A stretch of 64,000 nucleotides of DNA from Annulohypoxylon bovei var. microspora. Its lineage: Eukaryota; Ascomycota; Sordariomycetes; Xylariales; Hypoxylaceae. Below are positions 29,313 to 42,176 of the stretch, piece after piece. A model generated the notes under the pieces. That model did not search any database. It saw nothing but the letters and a program-made list of their open reading frames with translations, and had not been told where the DNA came from. The translations under genes were made by a program, and so were the position numbers. Every line of letters starts with the position of its first letter. Positions within the stretch are counted from its first letter, which is position 1. Where the stretch lies: the NCBI GenBank assembly GCA_022836615.1, contig MU405235.1, forward strand, positions 280,639 to 344,638. Direction: 5' to 3'.

Positions 29313-32300
29313 ATGACTGAGGTCGTGCCCGGCGACCGCACCAAGCTTCTGCAATTAAAGAAGGCAGAATGCAGGTTAGTATTATATTCATGAAAAAAAG
29401 CTAATTGATCCGATTCTAATGATATAATTATTTTTAGTGCGATCGCACGGTCAAGGAAGAGGAAGTTGTGTGTGTTGTATGCCGTCGCTACATGTGTGGA
29501 TGGCCTCCCTCAACGAAGCTTCGCCGACCCCGACGCGCCGCCGACCAACCCTGCCGAGTCGCATTTTCTTGAAGGGTCCGATATCTTACAGTATGCAAAT
29601 AATTATCCTATTTAAATTCCAAAAAGTATTTGGTCGCGTTTTGGCCTATTATTAGAAAATGTTGATAGTTTTTTGGAATTTGAATTTGCTAATATTCAAT
29701 TTAGAGGAAGGAAACTGAACGAGTTGAATATTCCTTCGCGTCCTCGAGTTCGATCGGAATACCCTCAACTACCTAGACCCGGAGAAAGCTTTGGTCTCAA
29801 CGAGAATTCACTACATTCTACCGCCTATAAGAAGAAAGATGCTAGCTCTATCTCACAACCCGCCGTGCTTTTGCCGTCGCCATCCGTACCATCGCGACAA
29901 GGAATTGATGATGGGAAGACTGATACCATCTCTAGGGCCTCGCCAACTACTTTCTCAAGTTCCGAGAACAAGTTGAAGTCACCCCAAGCATCATGGCCTA
30001 CTACTCAACCTGCCAATCAACCTATCCGCACGGATATTGCTGCCGTCCCTACCTTAGCAAATGATCAATCCCAACAACTCAAGCCTACTACCGTCATTAA
30101 GCAGGCGAACCAACCGATAGATTATAGGCCTAATGGGACACACAAGTATACAGGGAGCTTGCCTACAGCACCGTCTAGTTTGCCCCAGATACAGGCCAAT
30201 CAACCTATCGTCGACGATCAACAACAACTACGTCAGGTTGACGAATCTGCGAATGCGGATGCGCTGCAACAAGATATACGTGAAGGAGAGCCCATGGAAC
30301 TTGATGTAACCCCGGTCAAGAAGCCTGCGGATGACATCGCTACGGTGCAATCAGGTCCTCTGCCAGATAACAATCATGCTATTGATAGCGTATCGTCGTT
30401 TTCTGCTACTCATGCGGCGACAACCCCAGTGGCCCTTGATGTGTCAATTAAAAGTCCAGGTGGTGATATGGTGCCATTTGCGGCCAACAAGGAGACTAAT
30501 TCAATGGGAATGAAAGACATGGCGTCGATGAGACAAAATCCGCAGAATGGGATCCCTTCTAAGCCAGTCGTGGCTGGAACATCCGAAAGCATTCCGGTAG
30601 ACCAGGTCAGAATTCAACCGATATCGCAACCAACAAATGTTGCAATGAAAACACCACTTAATGGCATTAAGGAGACAACTGCCGTTGTAGATTCGCCTCT
30701 ACCACCTCAAAACACACCCGCATCTACAGTATGCGTTCCTACGCCCGAAAAACCTGTAGCAGTAGATGTTCAACGGCGTACGGGTAGCATCCCTCCCAGT
30801 CTGCAACAACTCCCACAGCATCCGCTACCCAACGTCCATGGTCCTCCAATGCCATCTGTGAGGGGCGATCAACAGCAGACAGACCCTGACTTCCACAAAA
30901 GAATACCTAACCTTAATGGCGATGTTGTCCAAAGTTCTACTAAGGACGAAATTATGCGGAAAGAAAATTTGGTGGCTTCCGTGGCGTCCACTAAATCTTC
31001 TCGGGCCACTGCAGAAACCCACACAGGGGTGCAAGAATCTCAAGAAACTCCGTTCGACCACTCGTCAACACAAACTCGATCAGATCGTAGACGAATGAGT
31101 AGTCCCACAGGAGTTGCTCGTCAGAAGCCAGTGTCTGAGATTCTCAGCGGACCACCAAAGCCGTTGGATTATGACGACCCTAGTCGCACTGCCCTGATAA
31201 TTCCAAGTTCACAATCCTCGAAGCAACGCTCAGAGAGCCAGAAGGCCAAATTTAAGGGGATAAATAATCGATCCATGGTCATATTCGGTAAACAGTCCAA
31301 GGGCACCATGGATTCAGGCAAAGCTCTAGTTCAGAACCGCTCGGGAGCTGGTCAGATGGCTAGCGATGATTACTTCACCCCTCTGTTTGTGCAAGCATTC
31401 ACTTCTAACTCGAAATGGATGAGGCCTCTAGATCAGATTTTGAATCAGGCTCACAAAACGTTGTCCACTCCAGACTCTTATACTCATATATTTGACAACC
31501 AAGCGTGCAAGGTCCTGAAAAGGGTTTATCACTTACAGCATCACAACAAATGGTCTCTACGTCAACCAAAACGTTGCCCTGAACCCACACGTCAGCCTTG
31601 TCACTGGGATGTTTTGCTCAAAGAGATGAGATGGATGAGGACTGACTTTCGCGAAGAACGAAAATGGAAGATGGCAGCAGCTCGAAATATCGCCTATGCC
31701 TGTGCCGAATGGGTTTCCTCCTCCATGGAAGATCGCAAGACCATGCAGGTGAATGCTTTTATTCCCCCACTCGCTTATACCGACCCCGAAGAAACTACCG
31801 CCCCCTTAAATCATGTGCAAGACCCAGAAAATCAGCCCACGCCAGATCTTATTCCATCGGCGGAATCAGACTCGCCTATGGAGCCGGACGATGAGCTTCA
31901 CGAGGGTATCATTGATACGATAGCACCTTCGGCCATATTTGCTCTAGAAAGTGACGACGTAGTCTTTTCGCTCCACCAATCAGCCAGTGCAGACCGTCTC
32001 CTCGAACAGCTACCGATGTACGGGTCACCACTAGAAGTGCCGAAATTTGATATTACTGCGCCAGAATACGATCCTGACGCCTCGTGGAGGCGGCCTGCGT
32101 TGCCGCTGAATAAGTTTGTGGAGGGTCGAATGGAACTCACGCCAACGGAGCCTCCGAACAAGCGAAGTCGATACCGATATGCGCAAGAAGATGATGAAGA
32201 CAATGAAATAGTTTTCGACCAGTATGGTGGTAGCCAACCTCGGCTAGAGCCGCAGAATGCCGATGTGGCGCTGTTCCGTCCGGAAAATAAGAGCTTTAGA

Positions 32301-34099
32301 GACAGACTCCACGCCGGGCATCAATTCCGCCCCCCTAACGAGCATACCATGCCTTTCCAATCATTTTACGAATCTCGTAGTCCTTCTCAGTGGATACAGC
32401 CTGAGGATGACGAACTTAAAGGTCTTGTGCGCGAGTATTCGTATAATTGGTCCCTAATATCTAGCATTCTTTCCCCCAAGTCTATGTTCAGCTCCGGGGC
32501 TGAGAGGCGGACGCCGTGGGAATGTTTTGAACGCTGGGTCATGCTCGAGGGACTCCCTCATGATATGCAGAAGACGCATTACTTCAAATTATGGCAAGGT
32601 AGAATTGAAGCGTCACAATTGGTTATTCGGCAGCACCAGCAGCAGCAGGCACAGCAGGCACAGCAGGCACAGCAACAACAACAACAAGCCGGTTCTAATG
32701 GCCCAGTTACACCTGTACCTAAACGGCGATACAATGTCCCGCTAAAAGTTGAACGACGACGTAACCAAAAACATCTGACCATGATCGATGCGATGAGAAA
32801 ACTAGCGAAGAAACGAGAGACAGCTTTACAAAAGCAGCAACATAATGCTTCACTTGCAGCAATGAGAAAGACAAACGAAGCACCTCAACCCAGGGCACCG
32901 ACGAAGACGCCTAGAGAGTATAGCATCATGCGATTCGAACGAGACCAAGCTATGGCCGAAAGGTTAGCCGAAAGGATGGCCCAGCAGCAGCGACATGAGG
33001 CTCAACGCAGGGTATGAAGTTCTGTCCCCCCTTTAATCCAGTAAATAATACTAATCATTATAACTAGGCTGCTATACAAAAAGCGCAGCAGGGACAACTT
33101 GCGCAAATGGCAGCTGCCCAGAATGCGAGTCAACTCTCGCAGAACAACCCTCAGATGGCAGCCTCCCATCCTCATGCGGGTATGGCTCGTCTCAATGCCC
33201 CTAACCAGATCTCGATCAACGCTCAAGGACGTCCACGGATGCCGATGCATACCCCTAATGGCACGGGAACTCCTAACCATATGGGCGGTGGACTCGTCCC
33301 TCCTATGCAAATGAATGGTACCTCACAAGTACAAATGCCTTCCGTAAACGGCCAGCCGCGGATGGCGATGCCTACTACTCAGCCAGATCTTCAACTATTG
33401 TTGCAAGCACAGCAAATATCCGACCAACAGCGCCGCTCAGTCCAAATGCGACAGCAGCAGCAGCAGCAGCAACATCACCAGCATCAGCAACAGCAACAGT
33501 CCCAACAACAACCTCACCAAACTTCGCAAGGAAATATGCCTTTACAAAGTTCACCGCCTGCCATGCGAGCCGCTGCTATGAATGGGCTAAACCAGAAGAG
33601 CTATCTCAGCAATGCCCAAGCACAGGCGATGATAGCTTCATTTAACTCCTCGAACGGATCGGGGATGTCAACCCCTCCAGCTCCAGGCCATCCTATGGCA
33701 TCACAGGCAGGGTCGCCTCGGCCTAATACTTCAATTCCACAACAACCGCATCAGACATACGTCTCACAACTTCAGACCATTGAGACTCATATTAGACAAA
33801 CACATCCCCAAATGACACAGGATGTTGTTCGCGATATGGCGAGGCAGCTGCTAAACACCCGTCACAATAGCCATAATCTGGCACAGTCGGCGATGAACGC
33901 GGCAGCTGGAGGGTCGGGACATGCTGCGGCCGCTAACGGACCACATCAGTACGCCCAACTCCTCCGAGCCCAGCAACAACAACAGGCCGCAGCCGCAGCC
34001 GCAGCACAGGCTCAGCAAGCACAGGCTCAGCAGGGGGCGCAACAACACCAGCGCAACTCTAGCGGAAGTGCAACGCCCACGCCATCGCTGCCGAAATAA
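29313..34099 (+). CDS. EAF1: EAF1/VID21, scaffold subunit of the NuA4 histone acetyltransferase
   Basis: Predicted join: 29313-29374, 29438-29590, 29705-33011, 33068-34099, giving 1517 residues. The first two exons supply a conserved N-terminus (KLLQLKKAECSAIARSRKRK ... FLEGSDILQ) that the largest open frame alone would miss. The introns are 63, 114 and 56 nt. In the second intron the acceptor at 29704 keeps frame, while an AG at 29655 does not. A long disordered region is followed by an HSA domain at about 700-745 (WDVLLKEMRWMRTDFREERKWK), which binds actin-related proteins, and a SANT/Myb domain at about 967-1025 (WIQPEDDELKGLVREYSYNW). The C-terminal third is Gln-rich with polyQ and polyA tracts. 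EAF1 assembles NuA4 in the nucleus. Confidence 0.93.
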
Positions 34100-34878
34100 G
34101 GCCCTACGACCACGGATCCTGCCATAGGAACTGCGTCACCTGACCAGCTAGTTAACCATTCCTGTCTACCTAGGTACCAAGGTCATTGCAACCTTCTACA
34201 ATCTCCAGCAGGTGTTCCTTCGCATTATGAACCTGCGAAAGGACTCCCATACGCGCAGATCGCCAATTCTTTTGGGGGGGATGCTTGCAGTCGAGATGAG
34301 ATTTACCTGGCTTCGCTAGTGAACGCTGGCCTGGACAATAATAAAAGAGTTGCAGCTGGGATTAAGACTATGTGATGGCATGCCACTCACGTTACGTGCA
34401 AGAATTCCATCCATCGCAACCTAGGCGAAGTTGTAAGGCTAGCTTAGAGGATACCATGCAGTAAAGGTCAACAGGACTAACCATGGCCCTATTAAATATG
34501 TGCTGTCTTAGGTAGCGAAACGCTCCTACAGACAGCTTTCGCGTATGAATATAATACACTTGAAAAGAAAATCTGGATGCATTTGCTATGTATTAGTTAT
34601 GTGAAAATGCCATAGATAAGTTCTGATACTTGTGATTGATTCATATTCCCTGGAAGTCTTCTTTCATTCAGTTATCCACACCTGGGGGAAGGGAAGTACG
34701 TAGGTACATACGTAGGTACATATGTAATTAGAGTCGGACCCGGAATGGTGAATGCCCCACCTAGCTCTGTGTCTCCATTTTAATTTTTTTTCCCTGTATC
34801 GAAACAATTCTTACTATCGAAGAGACGAAATTTTCTTGTGAGACGCAACAAAAGCAGTCAATTCAACATCACGACAGA
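34100..34878. other. Intergenic region between EAF1 and MAK11
   Basis: No gene seen. It holds a tandem ACGTAGGTACAT pair (about 34697-34722) and one ACCTAGGT palindrome (34168-34175). The last 100 bases form the MAK11 promoter and leader. Confidence 0.55.
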
Positions 34879-36339
34879 ATGGGTAAACGAAAGCGTACAG
34901 ATGGTGCCTCGAACGTATTGTCAACAAAGGTGTCAACCATCGCAAAGAAAGCTAAAACATCTAAACCGTTAACAACTGCAGCTGTAAAAAGCTGCTCTCC
35001 GTTAGCTATCCAGATTGTTGCAGGGTCTTACGATAGGATTCTTCATGGATTGACCGCCTCGATTTCGACCGATGATGAAGTCGAATTTGCAGATACATTT
35101 CTCTTCAATGCGCACAACTCGGCGATCCGATGCCTAGCGCTCTCGCCCCCCTCGGCGCCAGAGCCTGGCAAACTGCAGAAGGTCATGTTGGCTTCGGGTA
35201 GTAGCGACGAACGGATCAACGTGTACAGCATCTCGGCGCATCCACCTAGCCGCAAGAATCAAGATGTCTTGTCGTCCGTCACGCCTCGAAAGATACTTGA
35301 GAACCCGAAGAATCGAGAGATAGGCACACTACTACACCATTCCTCTACCGTTACGAAGTTGTCATTTCCCACGAAATCTAAACTCATCTCCGCCTCCGAA
35401 GATTCTACTATAGCTGTTACTAGGACCAGGGATTGGTCCCTACTTTCATCTATCAAGACTCCCATACCGATGCCCCTGGGCCGGCCGAGCGGCGACACGG
35501 CTCCGCTAGGTGCTACGCCCGCCGGTGTTAACGATTTCGCCGTCCACCCGAGCATGAAGCTCATGATCAGCGTCAGCAAAGGCGAGCGATGTATGCGATT
35601 ATGGAATTTGATGACGGCGAAGAAAGCCGGTGTGCTCAATTTCAGTCGGGATATGTTGCAAGAGGCAGGAGAAGGAAAACGTTCCTCGGGGGAGGGTAGG
35701 AAGGTAGTGTGGGGCAGCACCGAAGATGGCGACGAATTTTGCGTCGGTTTCGACAGAGACGCCCTAGTATTTGGCATGGACAGCACACCGAAGTGTAGGG
35801 TCATGCCAGACCCGAAGAGGAAGATACACGAACTCAAATACGTTACAATAGACGCGGCGAACGATTCGTCACTGTTAGCCGTGTCGACAGAGGACGGAAG
35901 AATCGTGTTCTTGTCTACAAAAAGTGAAGATCTAACCCCGAGTAAATCTACGGAGGGGAAGGGGAAAACGTCGCTACCAACGGCCAAGTTAATCGCGCAG
36001 GTCGGCGGAAAGGATGCTGGGGTCTCGGGACGAATCAAGGATTTCTCTATAAGCAGGATGCCCGGGAAAGATGGAGAGGACAGCTTGGTCATAGCAGCCG
36101 GCAGCAGCGATGGCAAGATCCGTATCTTCAAGCTCGCCGTCGCGGAGTTGACGGAGGCGAGGAAATCAAAAATTGCACCGACAGTAGGCAAGTTACTCGG
36201 TACCTACGAGACTCAAAATAGGATAACATGTGTGGAGGCGTTTACGATGATACCCCGACCGGAAGGTGTAGAGGATAGCGAGGATGAGTTGGAAGATGCT
36301 ACTGAAGACGAAAACGATGATGAGAACGACGAAGATTGA
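34879..36339 (+). CDS. MAK11: Mak11 (PAK1IP1-like) WD40 protein, 60S ribosome biogenesis
   Basis: Single exon of 486 residues. The N-terminus is a Lys/Arg-rich nuclear signal (MGKRKRTDG ... AKKAKTSK). WD40 blades follow, including VAGSYDRILHGL, HNSAIRCLALSP ... GSSDERINVYSI, HHSSTVTKLSF ... ISASEDSTI, NDFAVHPSMKLMISVSKGERCMRLWNL written here as two adjoining segments NDFAVHPSMKL and MISVSKGERCMRLWNL, and AAGSSDGKIRIFKL near the end. The tail is very acidic (Asp/Glu-rich). This arrangement fits Mak11, a nucleolar factor working with Rlp24 in early pre-60S maturation, homologous to human PAK1IP1. The length suits the family once the insert loops between blades are counted. Confidence 0.85.
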   Translation: MGKRKRTDGASNVLSTKVSTIAKKAKTSKPLTTAAVKSCSPLAIQIVAGSYDRILHGLTASISTDDEVEFADTFLFNAHNSAIRCLALSPPSAPEPGKLQKVMLASGSSDERINVYSISAHPPSRKNQDVLSSVTPRKILENPKNREIGTLLHHSSTVTKLSFPTKSKLISASEDSTIAVTRTRDWSLLSSIKTPIPMPLGRPSGDTAPLGATPAGVNDFAVHPSMKLMISVSKGERCMRLWNLMTAKKAGVLNFSRDMLQEAGEGKRSSGEGRKVVWGSTEDGDEFCVGFDRDALVFGMDSTPKCRVMPDPKRKIHELKYVTIDAANDSSLLAVSTEDGRIVFLSTKSEDLTPSKSTEGKGKTSLPTAKLIAQVGGKDAGVSGRIKDFSISRMPGKDGEDSLVIAAGSSDGKIRIFKLAVAELTEARKSKIAPTVGKLLGTYETQNRITCVEAFTMIPRPEGVEDSEDELEDATEDENDDENDED

Positions 36340-38247
36340 TCAATCCGTGAGCACACGCGGTACATAATGCTTCGAAGGGATCAGAAGCGAGGGGATGACG
36401 GGGATGACGGGGATCGGACTCTAAGACGGACAATGGACAATAAGAAGTTTACATATCTTCTCGAGTTCCCGTCGATAGCAGTAGCACGTGATGTGCTACA
36501 GTTAGTAATATGTATTGAAGCTTTACGTCACGGTACCTACTTAAATATTTTCAGTTATACAAGTCGGCGAACCAATACGATGAGCACTAGGTATGGGTAT
36601 GTATCTTGGGTCGGGCTGGTCGGAGCAGCCAAAGCGTGCGTCCATGCCGCAGTAAGACCCGTAGACGCATTTCCATACGGGAAGGATTTGCAAGTTAAAA
36701 AATGTACGATGGTGTCACAAATCGAAAGCCATATCCATGTGCCTGTGGGCAATGGATAATATGGGGTAACCGGCAGATCAGCCGGCCAACCAGTGGTTCC
36801 GACTTATGCTGCAGGTGTTACAGTGTGACAGCCCTGAAAGGTGTCACGATGGACGAAGCATGTGATTCCAAGCGGAACCAGGAACCTTGGGTTTGGGCTG
36901 GCCGCTTTTCGGATTCGCTAGCGATTTTTGACGAGAAAGAAATGCCCTGACGCCCTACCGTCCTCCGGAAAGGGTCTAGACTAGGGGAGCTAAGGCTAAG
37001 GTCTTTCCCAAACACGGGCTGCAAGGTCCAGTCAAGAAAGTCCACTAGGAGAGATGCTGAAAGTCAGCATTGAATACCTAACCAATTGTATCGATGTATA
37101 TTGCTTTTTATGTGCCTTTTGGAGTAAAGACAGATCAGGTACTATACTGGCATATCACGAGGGGAAACAGATGGTCAGTCAGTCAGTTTACATGCAAATG
37201 GTAAATAGATTATGGGTATGCATGATCAATTAGACAAGATATATGTACTGTGTATGTAGGTAGTGGACGGAACATTATTCACCTACCACTACATCCGGTA
37301 TTACCTCTTCTGCCGATTCATAGAACATCGAAGCTGCGAAGCCATCAAAAATTGGGGACAGCTCTACATAAAAGGACAAGTACCTACCTAGTGTAGAGAC
37401 CTTAGGTAGAGACCTTAGGTAGAGACCTACGCAGCTAAGTACCTTTGGATGTACTTTTTGCATAAAGCTACGGTTTTATATCTCCGCTTTGGCGCGGACA
37501 CTGCGCGAAGCACCTGCATTTCTGTAAGTGCGGGGGGGACCAAAATTAGCATGTGCCACTGCCAATCAATACCTAGAGTACTTCCAGGGATGCTTTTCAG
37601 ATGTACTTTCTCAACATCAATTTGAAAGCAGGCGCTCCTCGTCAATTCTCTTAAACATCAAACCGCCGTGCTTCAAGGTTCTTCCTATTCTTCTACTTCT
37701 GCTTCTACTTCTACTTCTACATATCTCCACCAACCTTTACCACATATTATCGTCATTCATACTACATACAAACTCTCGTCTTGCCTGATTTATATAACTG
37801 TCTTGCTGTCTTGCTGTACTAGGTATATATTGTCTGGAGGCTATTAGCTTGAATTCTTTGCCGACTTGGCGCCTACATACAAAACGACCAATTAATCGCA
37901 GCAAGTAACCGTCGGCCGACTACCAGATCGGAATGCACAAAGTTTCGTGAAACAAGATCCGGTTACAACCCTTCCCTCCCTCCTTTAAATAGGGTTCCGA
38001 TACTCGTCGAGCCTGTGGCCAACCAATTGGCCTCATATACAACCATTTATATTGGCCACGCGGCAGACAGAGCTAAACGTATTTTCTCCTCGCACTCCCT
38101 CCACTCACATCGTCAACTTCTATAGACGGTGCTTAGTTATATACCTCGCAACTCTACGCCCTGACATCTCTGTGCTACTTGGTACTTGGTTTTTCAAATA
38201 CTATATCATATAGAGTGCTTGATATTTGCCATTACATAGTCTTTACC
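36340..38247. other. Intergenic region, 1.9 kb
   Basis: No supported gene. Frames at 36367-36759, 36702-36950 and 37528-37788 lack protein-like features. It includes a 13-nt tandem repeat (37393-37428) and a CTTCTA/CTTCTG run (about 37682-37720). The last 250 bases are pyrimidine-rich leader for the INSIG gene. Confidence 0.5.
37393..37428. repeat. Tandem repeat, 13-nt unit GTAGAGACCTTAG
   Basis: Two complete and one partial head-to-tail copies without mismatch, in intergenic DNA. Confidence 0.9.
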
Positions 38248-39623
38248 ATGTCCGAATTTCAAGGAGACAGCGGTCCTCCCTTATTGCGACCCATCCCTCG
38301 CCGACCGTTCGACTTGCATCGTAGGGAACCTACTCCCCCAGAGGATGAACCCTTCGTCCCTCCTACCAATTCAGGGCACAGTCCCTTGCTAAATCTAGAC
38401 GCTCTAAACTCCCGCCTCCTCGAACCGAGGAACAATAGCTCCGCCCCCGATTCCGCCTCGATTAGCCGCGCCCAGTCTGCGCTCGACATAACAGGATCGA
38501 CGCTTATGGGCATATACAACCAAGCAAACTTCAGTAAGGATAAGTTCAGCTACTTGGGCGTGGATGAGCCTACTACCCCTACTACCCCCTGGGGAACCGG
38601 CGCCGAAACACCCGCCAAGGACTTGAAGTTCGACAGCCCGCATTACGAGCTACAAAAGGAGAGAGCGCAACCGATTCGGAGGCGGTCCTCTCTACATCCA
38701 GTGATACGCCCACAGCCACTATCTGCCTCTCAGCGTACATTATACCTAGGCTCGCGAGGCCTATTCCTATCCGGTCTAGGTGTGCTATACGGGATCCTAG
38801 TCGCTCAGCTTAGAGATAGACGACAAGTCTCTGGGGCATTTCAGATGAATGGCGTGCTCGAGGGTGCGTATGATGGCTATGATTTCAAAGGCATGGCATT
38901 TTGGGGTGTGTCTGCAGTGGTCATGGGTAGTCTTTTACCCTGGATCGATGGCATATGGGAGCGGGCTTTCGGAGGCGAGGACGTAGCTGTCGAGTCCGCC
39001 GAGGACCACGGTATGGGTGGTGACGCCGCAGAGAAGGAGACCGCTTCGTCCACCGACTGGCCGCTCGCTGTAAGAGGCATCGGGGCTTTTGTTGGGATCG
39101 CCTTTGCCATCGTACGTCCACCCTTCTCCCGAACACTAGAAAGCCCCGCATCCTCTCATGTTAAGGTAGTCTGTACTAATAACGCATATAGAGAAAACTA
39201 CCGTGGGATTCGACTCTACAGGCCTCGCTCACATTGGCCCTCGTGAACCCGGTTCTCTGGTTCTTAATTGACCGCTCCATGCCTGGCTTCCTATTATCGA
39301 CCACCGTCGGGATAACCGGAACCATGGTGGTAATGGGGTTGAAGCCGGACATGGTACCAACCCCGGCGAATCCGTCGGCCTCCACAATTCCTGGATATGA
39401 TGCGCAATACGATAACGCGACTAGTGGTTTTGCTCAGCAGCAACAGCAACCACAGGAGTTGATCTCGTTTGGCGGGGTGACGATTACCCAGGAGCAGTTT
39501 GGCACGATTATTTGGGTGATGAGCATACTGTTCTGCTGCTGCGTATGCTTCGGGAATATCGGCCGCTGGATCGCACTAAACCGGGGCGCGGCAACGAGGG
39601 GCAGGTGGGCCGAGCGGCGGTAA
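38248..39623 (+). CDS. INSIG-domain ER membrane protein (sterol regulation)
   Basis: Predicted join: 38248-39111 and 39192-39623, giving 431 residues, with an 80-nt intron (GTACGT donor, ATATAG acceptor). The start is the ATG of MSEFQGDSG; an upstream open stretch has no ATG. The N-terminal 165 residues are polar, Pro/Ser-rich and cytosolic-looking. Membrane segments follow from about 185, including GLFLSGLGVLYGILVAQL, MAFWGVSAVVMGSLLPW and AVRGIGAFVGIAFAI. After the splice comes the typical INSIG stretch RKLPWDSTLQASLTLAL with NPVLWFLIDRS. The last helix is very Cys-rich (ILFCCCVCFG). Insig proteins bind HMG-CoA reductase and, in some fungi, affect SREBP-type sterol control at the ER. Confidence 0.9.
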
Positions 39624-42176
39624 TGATTAGTAGTGATGGTGTGCAGTCGTGTGGCACGGCAGGAGATATTGTGTAACAGTGATGAAGGAGACTCAAAAAG
39701 AAGATGACCACCGTATCTAAAAGGAGAGGGAAACTCCCATCGACGAAGGATCAAGTGTTATTATATTCTAAAAAAGGGATTGGGTTGGATCGACCTAATT
39801 TGTGTTTCTACTCGGATCCTATGGCGGGTTGAATGGGTCTATAGGCGCAACTAGGAAACTCTCGGATCTAGCATTGGGAATGGGAGAAAGGGCCTCGTTA
39901 GGTGTGACATGGTTACGGACTACTGAAGTATATAATTGCAATGCTGCATGTGAGGGTACAGGTGATGGATATTGTGAATATGGTATTCGTGATAAAAGTT
40001 GAGTAAAATTGAGAGACACTTCAGCTTCTGTAAGCTACTTTATATGACGACTGTTTATAGTCTATACTAGGTATTCAGTGTATATCTTCAAGATTACCTA
40101 GGTATGTAGATGCAATGTATATCATTGTCTTTAGTCTTACTGCTATATCATCATAAGCATGCTAATTACTAGATACGGAGAGCATCTTAAGTGTGTACAT
40201 ACACATACACGCATATATATATATCCTTAGAGGGCTGTATTGTCTCAATACTTCATTTTTATGTTCGCGTCATACATTAAGTAATTACGTAAGCAGCTTA
40301 AAGTCGGTGATAGGGGTTGCATGAAGCCACCGGGCCAGCCGGGGAATGACTAGCTCAAGATCCGGACAGCCCGGATACAGCTTGGAGTCTACGACAAGAA
40401 GGTATCGCAGATAATCCGACACGGAGGCAGCTGGATTAAGACATTCTCTGAGGAGCTATTGGCGCGTTAAGTGCTTCGATTGGCTACCTAGGTAAGCTAC
40501 ATATGCGTACATAGGAAGTTGAGATTTCATTCGTCGAATGATGGGATAGATAAGAAGTACCGGTCATATAATAACAGTCACAAAGAGTGTATAAGTAAAG
40601 TATCGAGGTTTGCTCGAACAGGGCTGCAGGGTCTACTGGGATAGTACCTAGCGTCGATATCCATACCAAACCGTGTCATGTCCGAATCGATTAGTCTCGT
40701 GTTATTCGAGAAACAATCCCGAATACGTATTATATGTGACCTTGTATCGATATACCTGGGAACTTAAGTATGGGTAAAGAAATCCCAGCCAGGTGGAACC
40801 TTTTCTTTCCCGTAATACGAAAGGCATCTAAGATTCTACATAACTATTCCAATTTTACATAACTTACTCTTGAAATTCTCCCCGCAATTGTATGTATCTA
40901 CGGATGAATACGCGTAAATATTCTTCCCACTTTTATTCAATTTATTTATAGTGTGAGAACCAAGACCGCACATCATACATGTGATTGTTACAAATAATTC
41001 CCAAGTGTTTAACAATGTCACTCGTTATAAAGTTTCTTATTCATAGAAAGTCTCTTGTTTAAACAGCTTATCGGAATATATCCCTTATCAAGTCTATTAT
41101 CATTCATCATTTATGTAGATAATAGCATTACTACATAGTTACCTAGGTAGGTATATCAAATTGGATACTGTATCAGGGTATTTAAATTCAAACGATTCAA
41201 GGGTCTCGCAGATCCATGGACCCCGATTAAGTACCTAGGTACATCAATGAACCTTATGTACCTCACTGCCTCAGCGCACTAGGTACCGCCTTTCAGCAGG
41301 TAGGTACGACCCTATGCTAGGCATGTAGTGTCACTCTATTAGTGGCCTGATTGTCTCATCGAGATCATCAGTCCATTAATCAACCAATCACGTAACAGAA
41401 TCTTGCTGAAGTACCCCCTACGACGTCAGGACTTTTCTTCCCCAGATCCTCGTCGGACTTCAACCATCTTTCCAATTTCTACCCTTCTGTTGTACTTCTG
41501 TTACCCTTAGTCCGATTCTGTCCTCGGTCGTCACCAATTCTGGATCCTAAAAATGTATGATGACTTCTATATTCTTTTAACACATAACATGGTACTGGTC
41601 TGGTATATACCGTCACTCCCTCAGGTTCGATTTCAGTCGCAACGCTGCTAGGCGTCTCCAATCTTCCTCTCATCACCACATTCATCATCTTCACCATTTT
41701 CACCACCAAGTTCCCATGCACCACCCGTTGAATGCTACCCGTTGATCACTGCTCTCCCTCGTATGAACTTCCAAGGAAATTCTGTGACGTCCCATACCCT
41801 ATTCGGATCGAAGTTATACCGAATCCTCTCTATAAGTTAAAATATATCGACAACCACTATTCATGCCTTGTAATAATACGCTCAATCCTCAACTCGCTCT
41901 TCGACTACCGCAGACCAGCACACGTTAGGTCTGCGCCTTTGATTTACACTTAACTCGCTCGCAGTTCTGCTTGCTTTGCGCTTCACTTCGTTGCTTATAC
42001 GCTTGTTTCTGTTTTATCTCGTGTTTATCTTGTATCACGTTACGTTACGGGCGAATGTAACTAGGTCGAGCACATACGAGTCTCTAAAATACAAACCTTC
42101 TACATATATCTTCCAAGATAAGACATCCGGCATATATTTCTATTCCCGGAATTGTAGTTAGAGAACTATACTTTTC
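39624..42176. other. Intergenic region, 2.5 kb
   Basis: AT-rich, with four ACCTAGGT palindromes (40096, 40486, 41141, 41233). It contains one coding-like relic on the minus strand (40285-40455). The stretch from about 41400 is a long pyrimidine-rich leader with several short upstream frames before the double-RING gene. Confidence 0.5.
40285..40455 (-). pseudogene. Coding-like fragment, possible terminal exon or gene relic
   Basis: A 56-codon open frame without ATG begins after a splice-acceptor-like CAATAG and ends at a TAA. Its translation looks protein-like: SVSDYLRYLLVVDSKL, then PGCPDLELVIPRLARWL, then HATPITDFKLLT. The patch is more GC-rich than its surroundings. I do not recognise the family, and no upstream exon could be assembled. 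It may be a degraded gene end or the last exon of an unrecognised small gene. Confidence 0.35.

Noticed and set aside
35259..36191. 310-residue antisense frame inside MAK11
   Set aside because: No recognisable domain, and the sense frame is a complete WD40 protein.
38179..38247. N-terminal extension of the INSIG protein
   Set aside because: It would begin at a TTG codon; the first ATG in frame is 38248 and matches a normal start.
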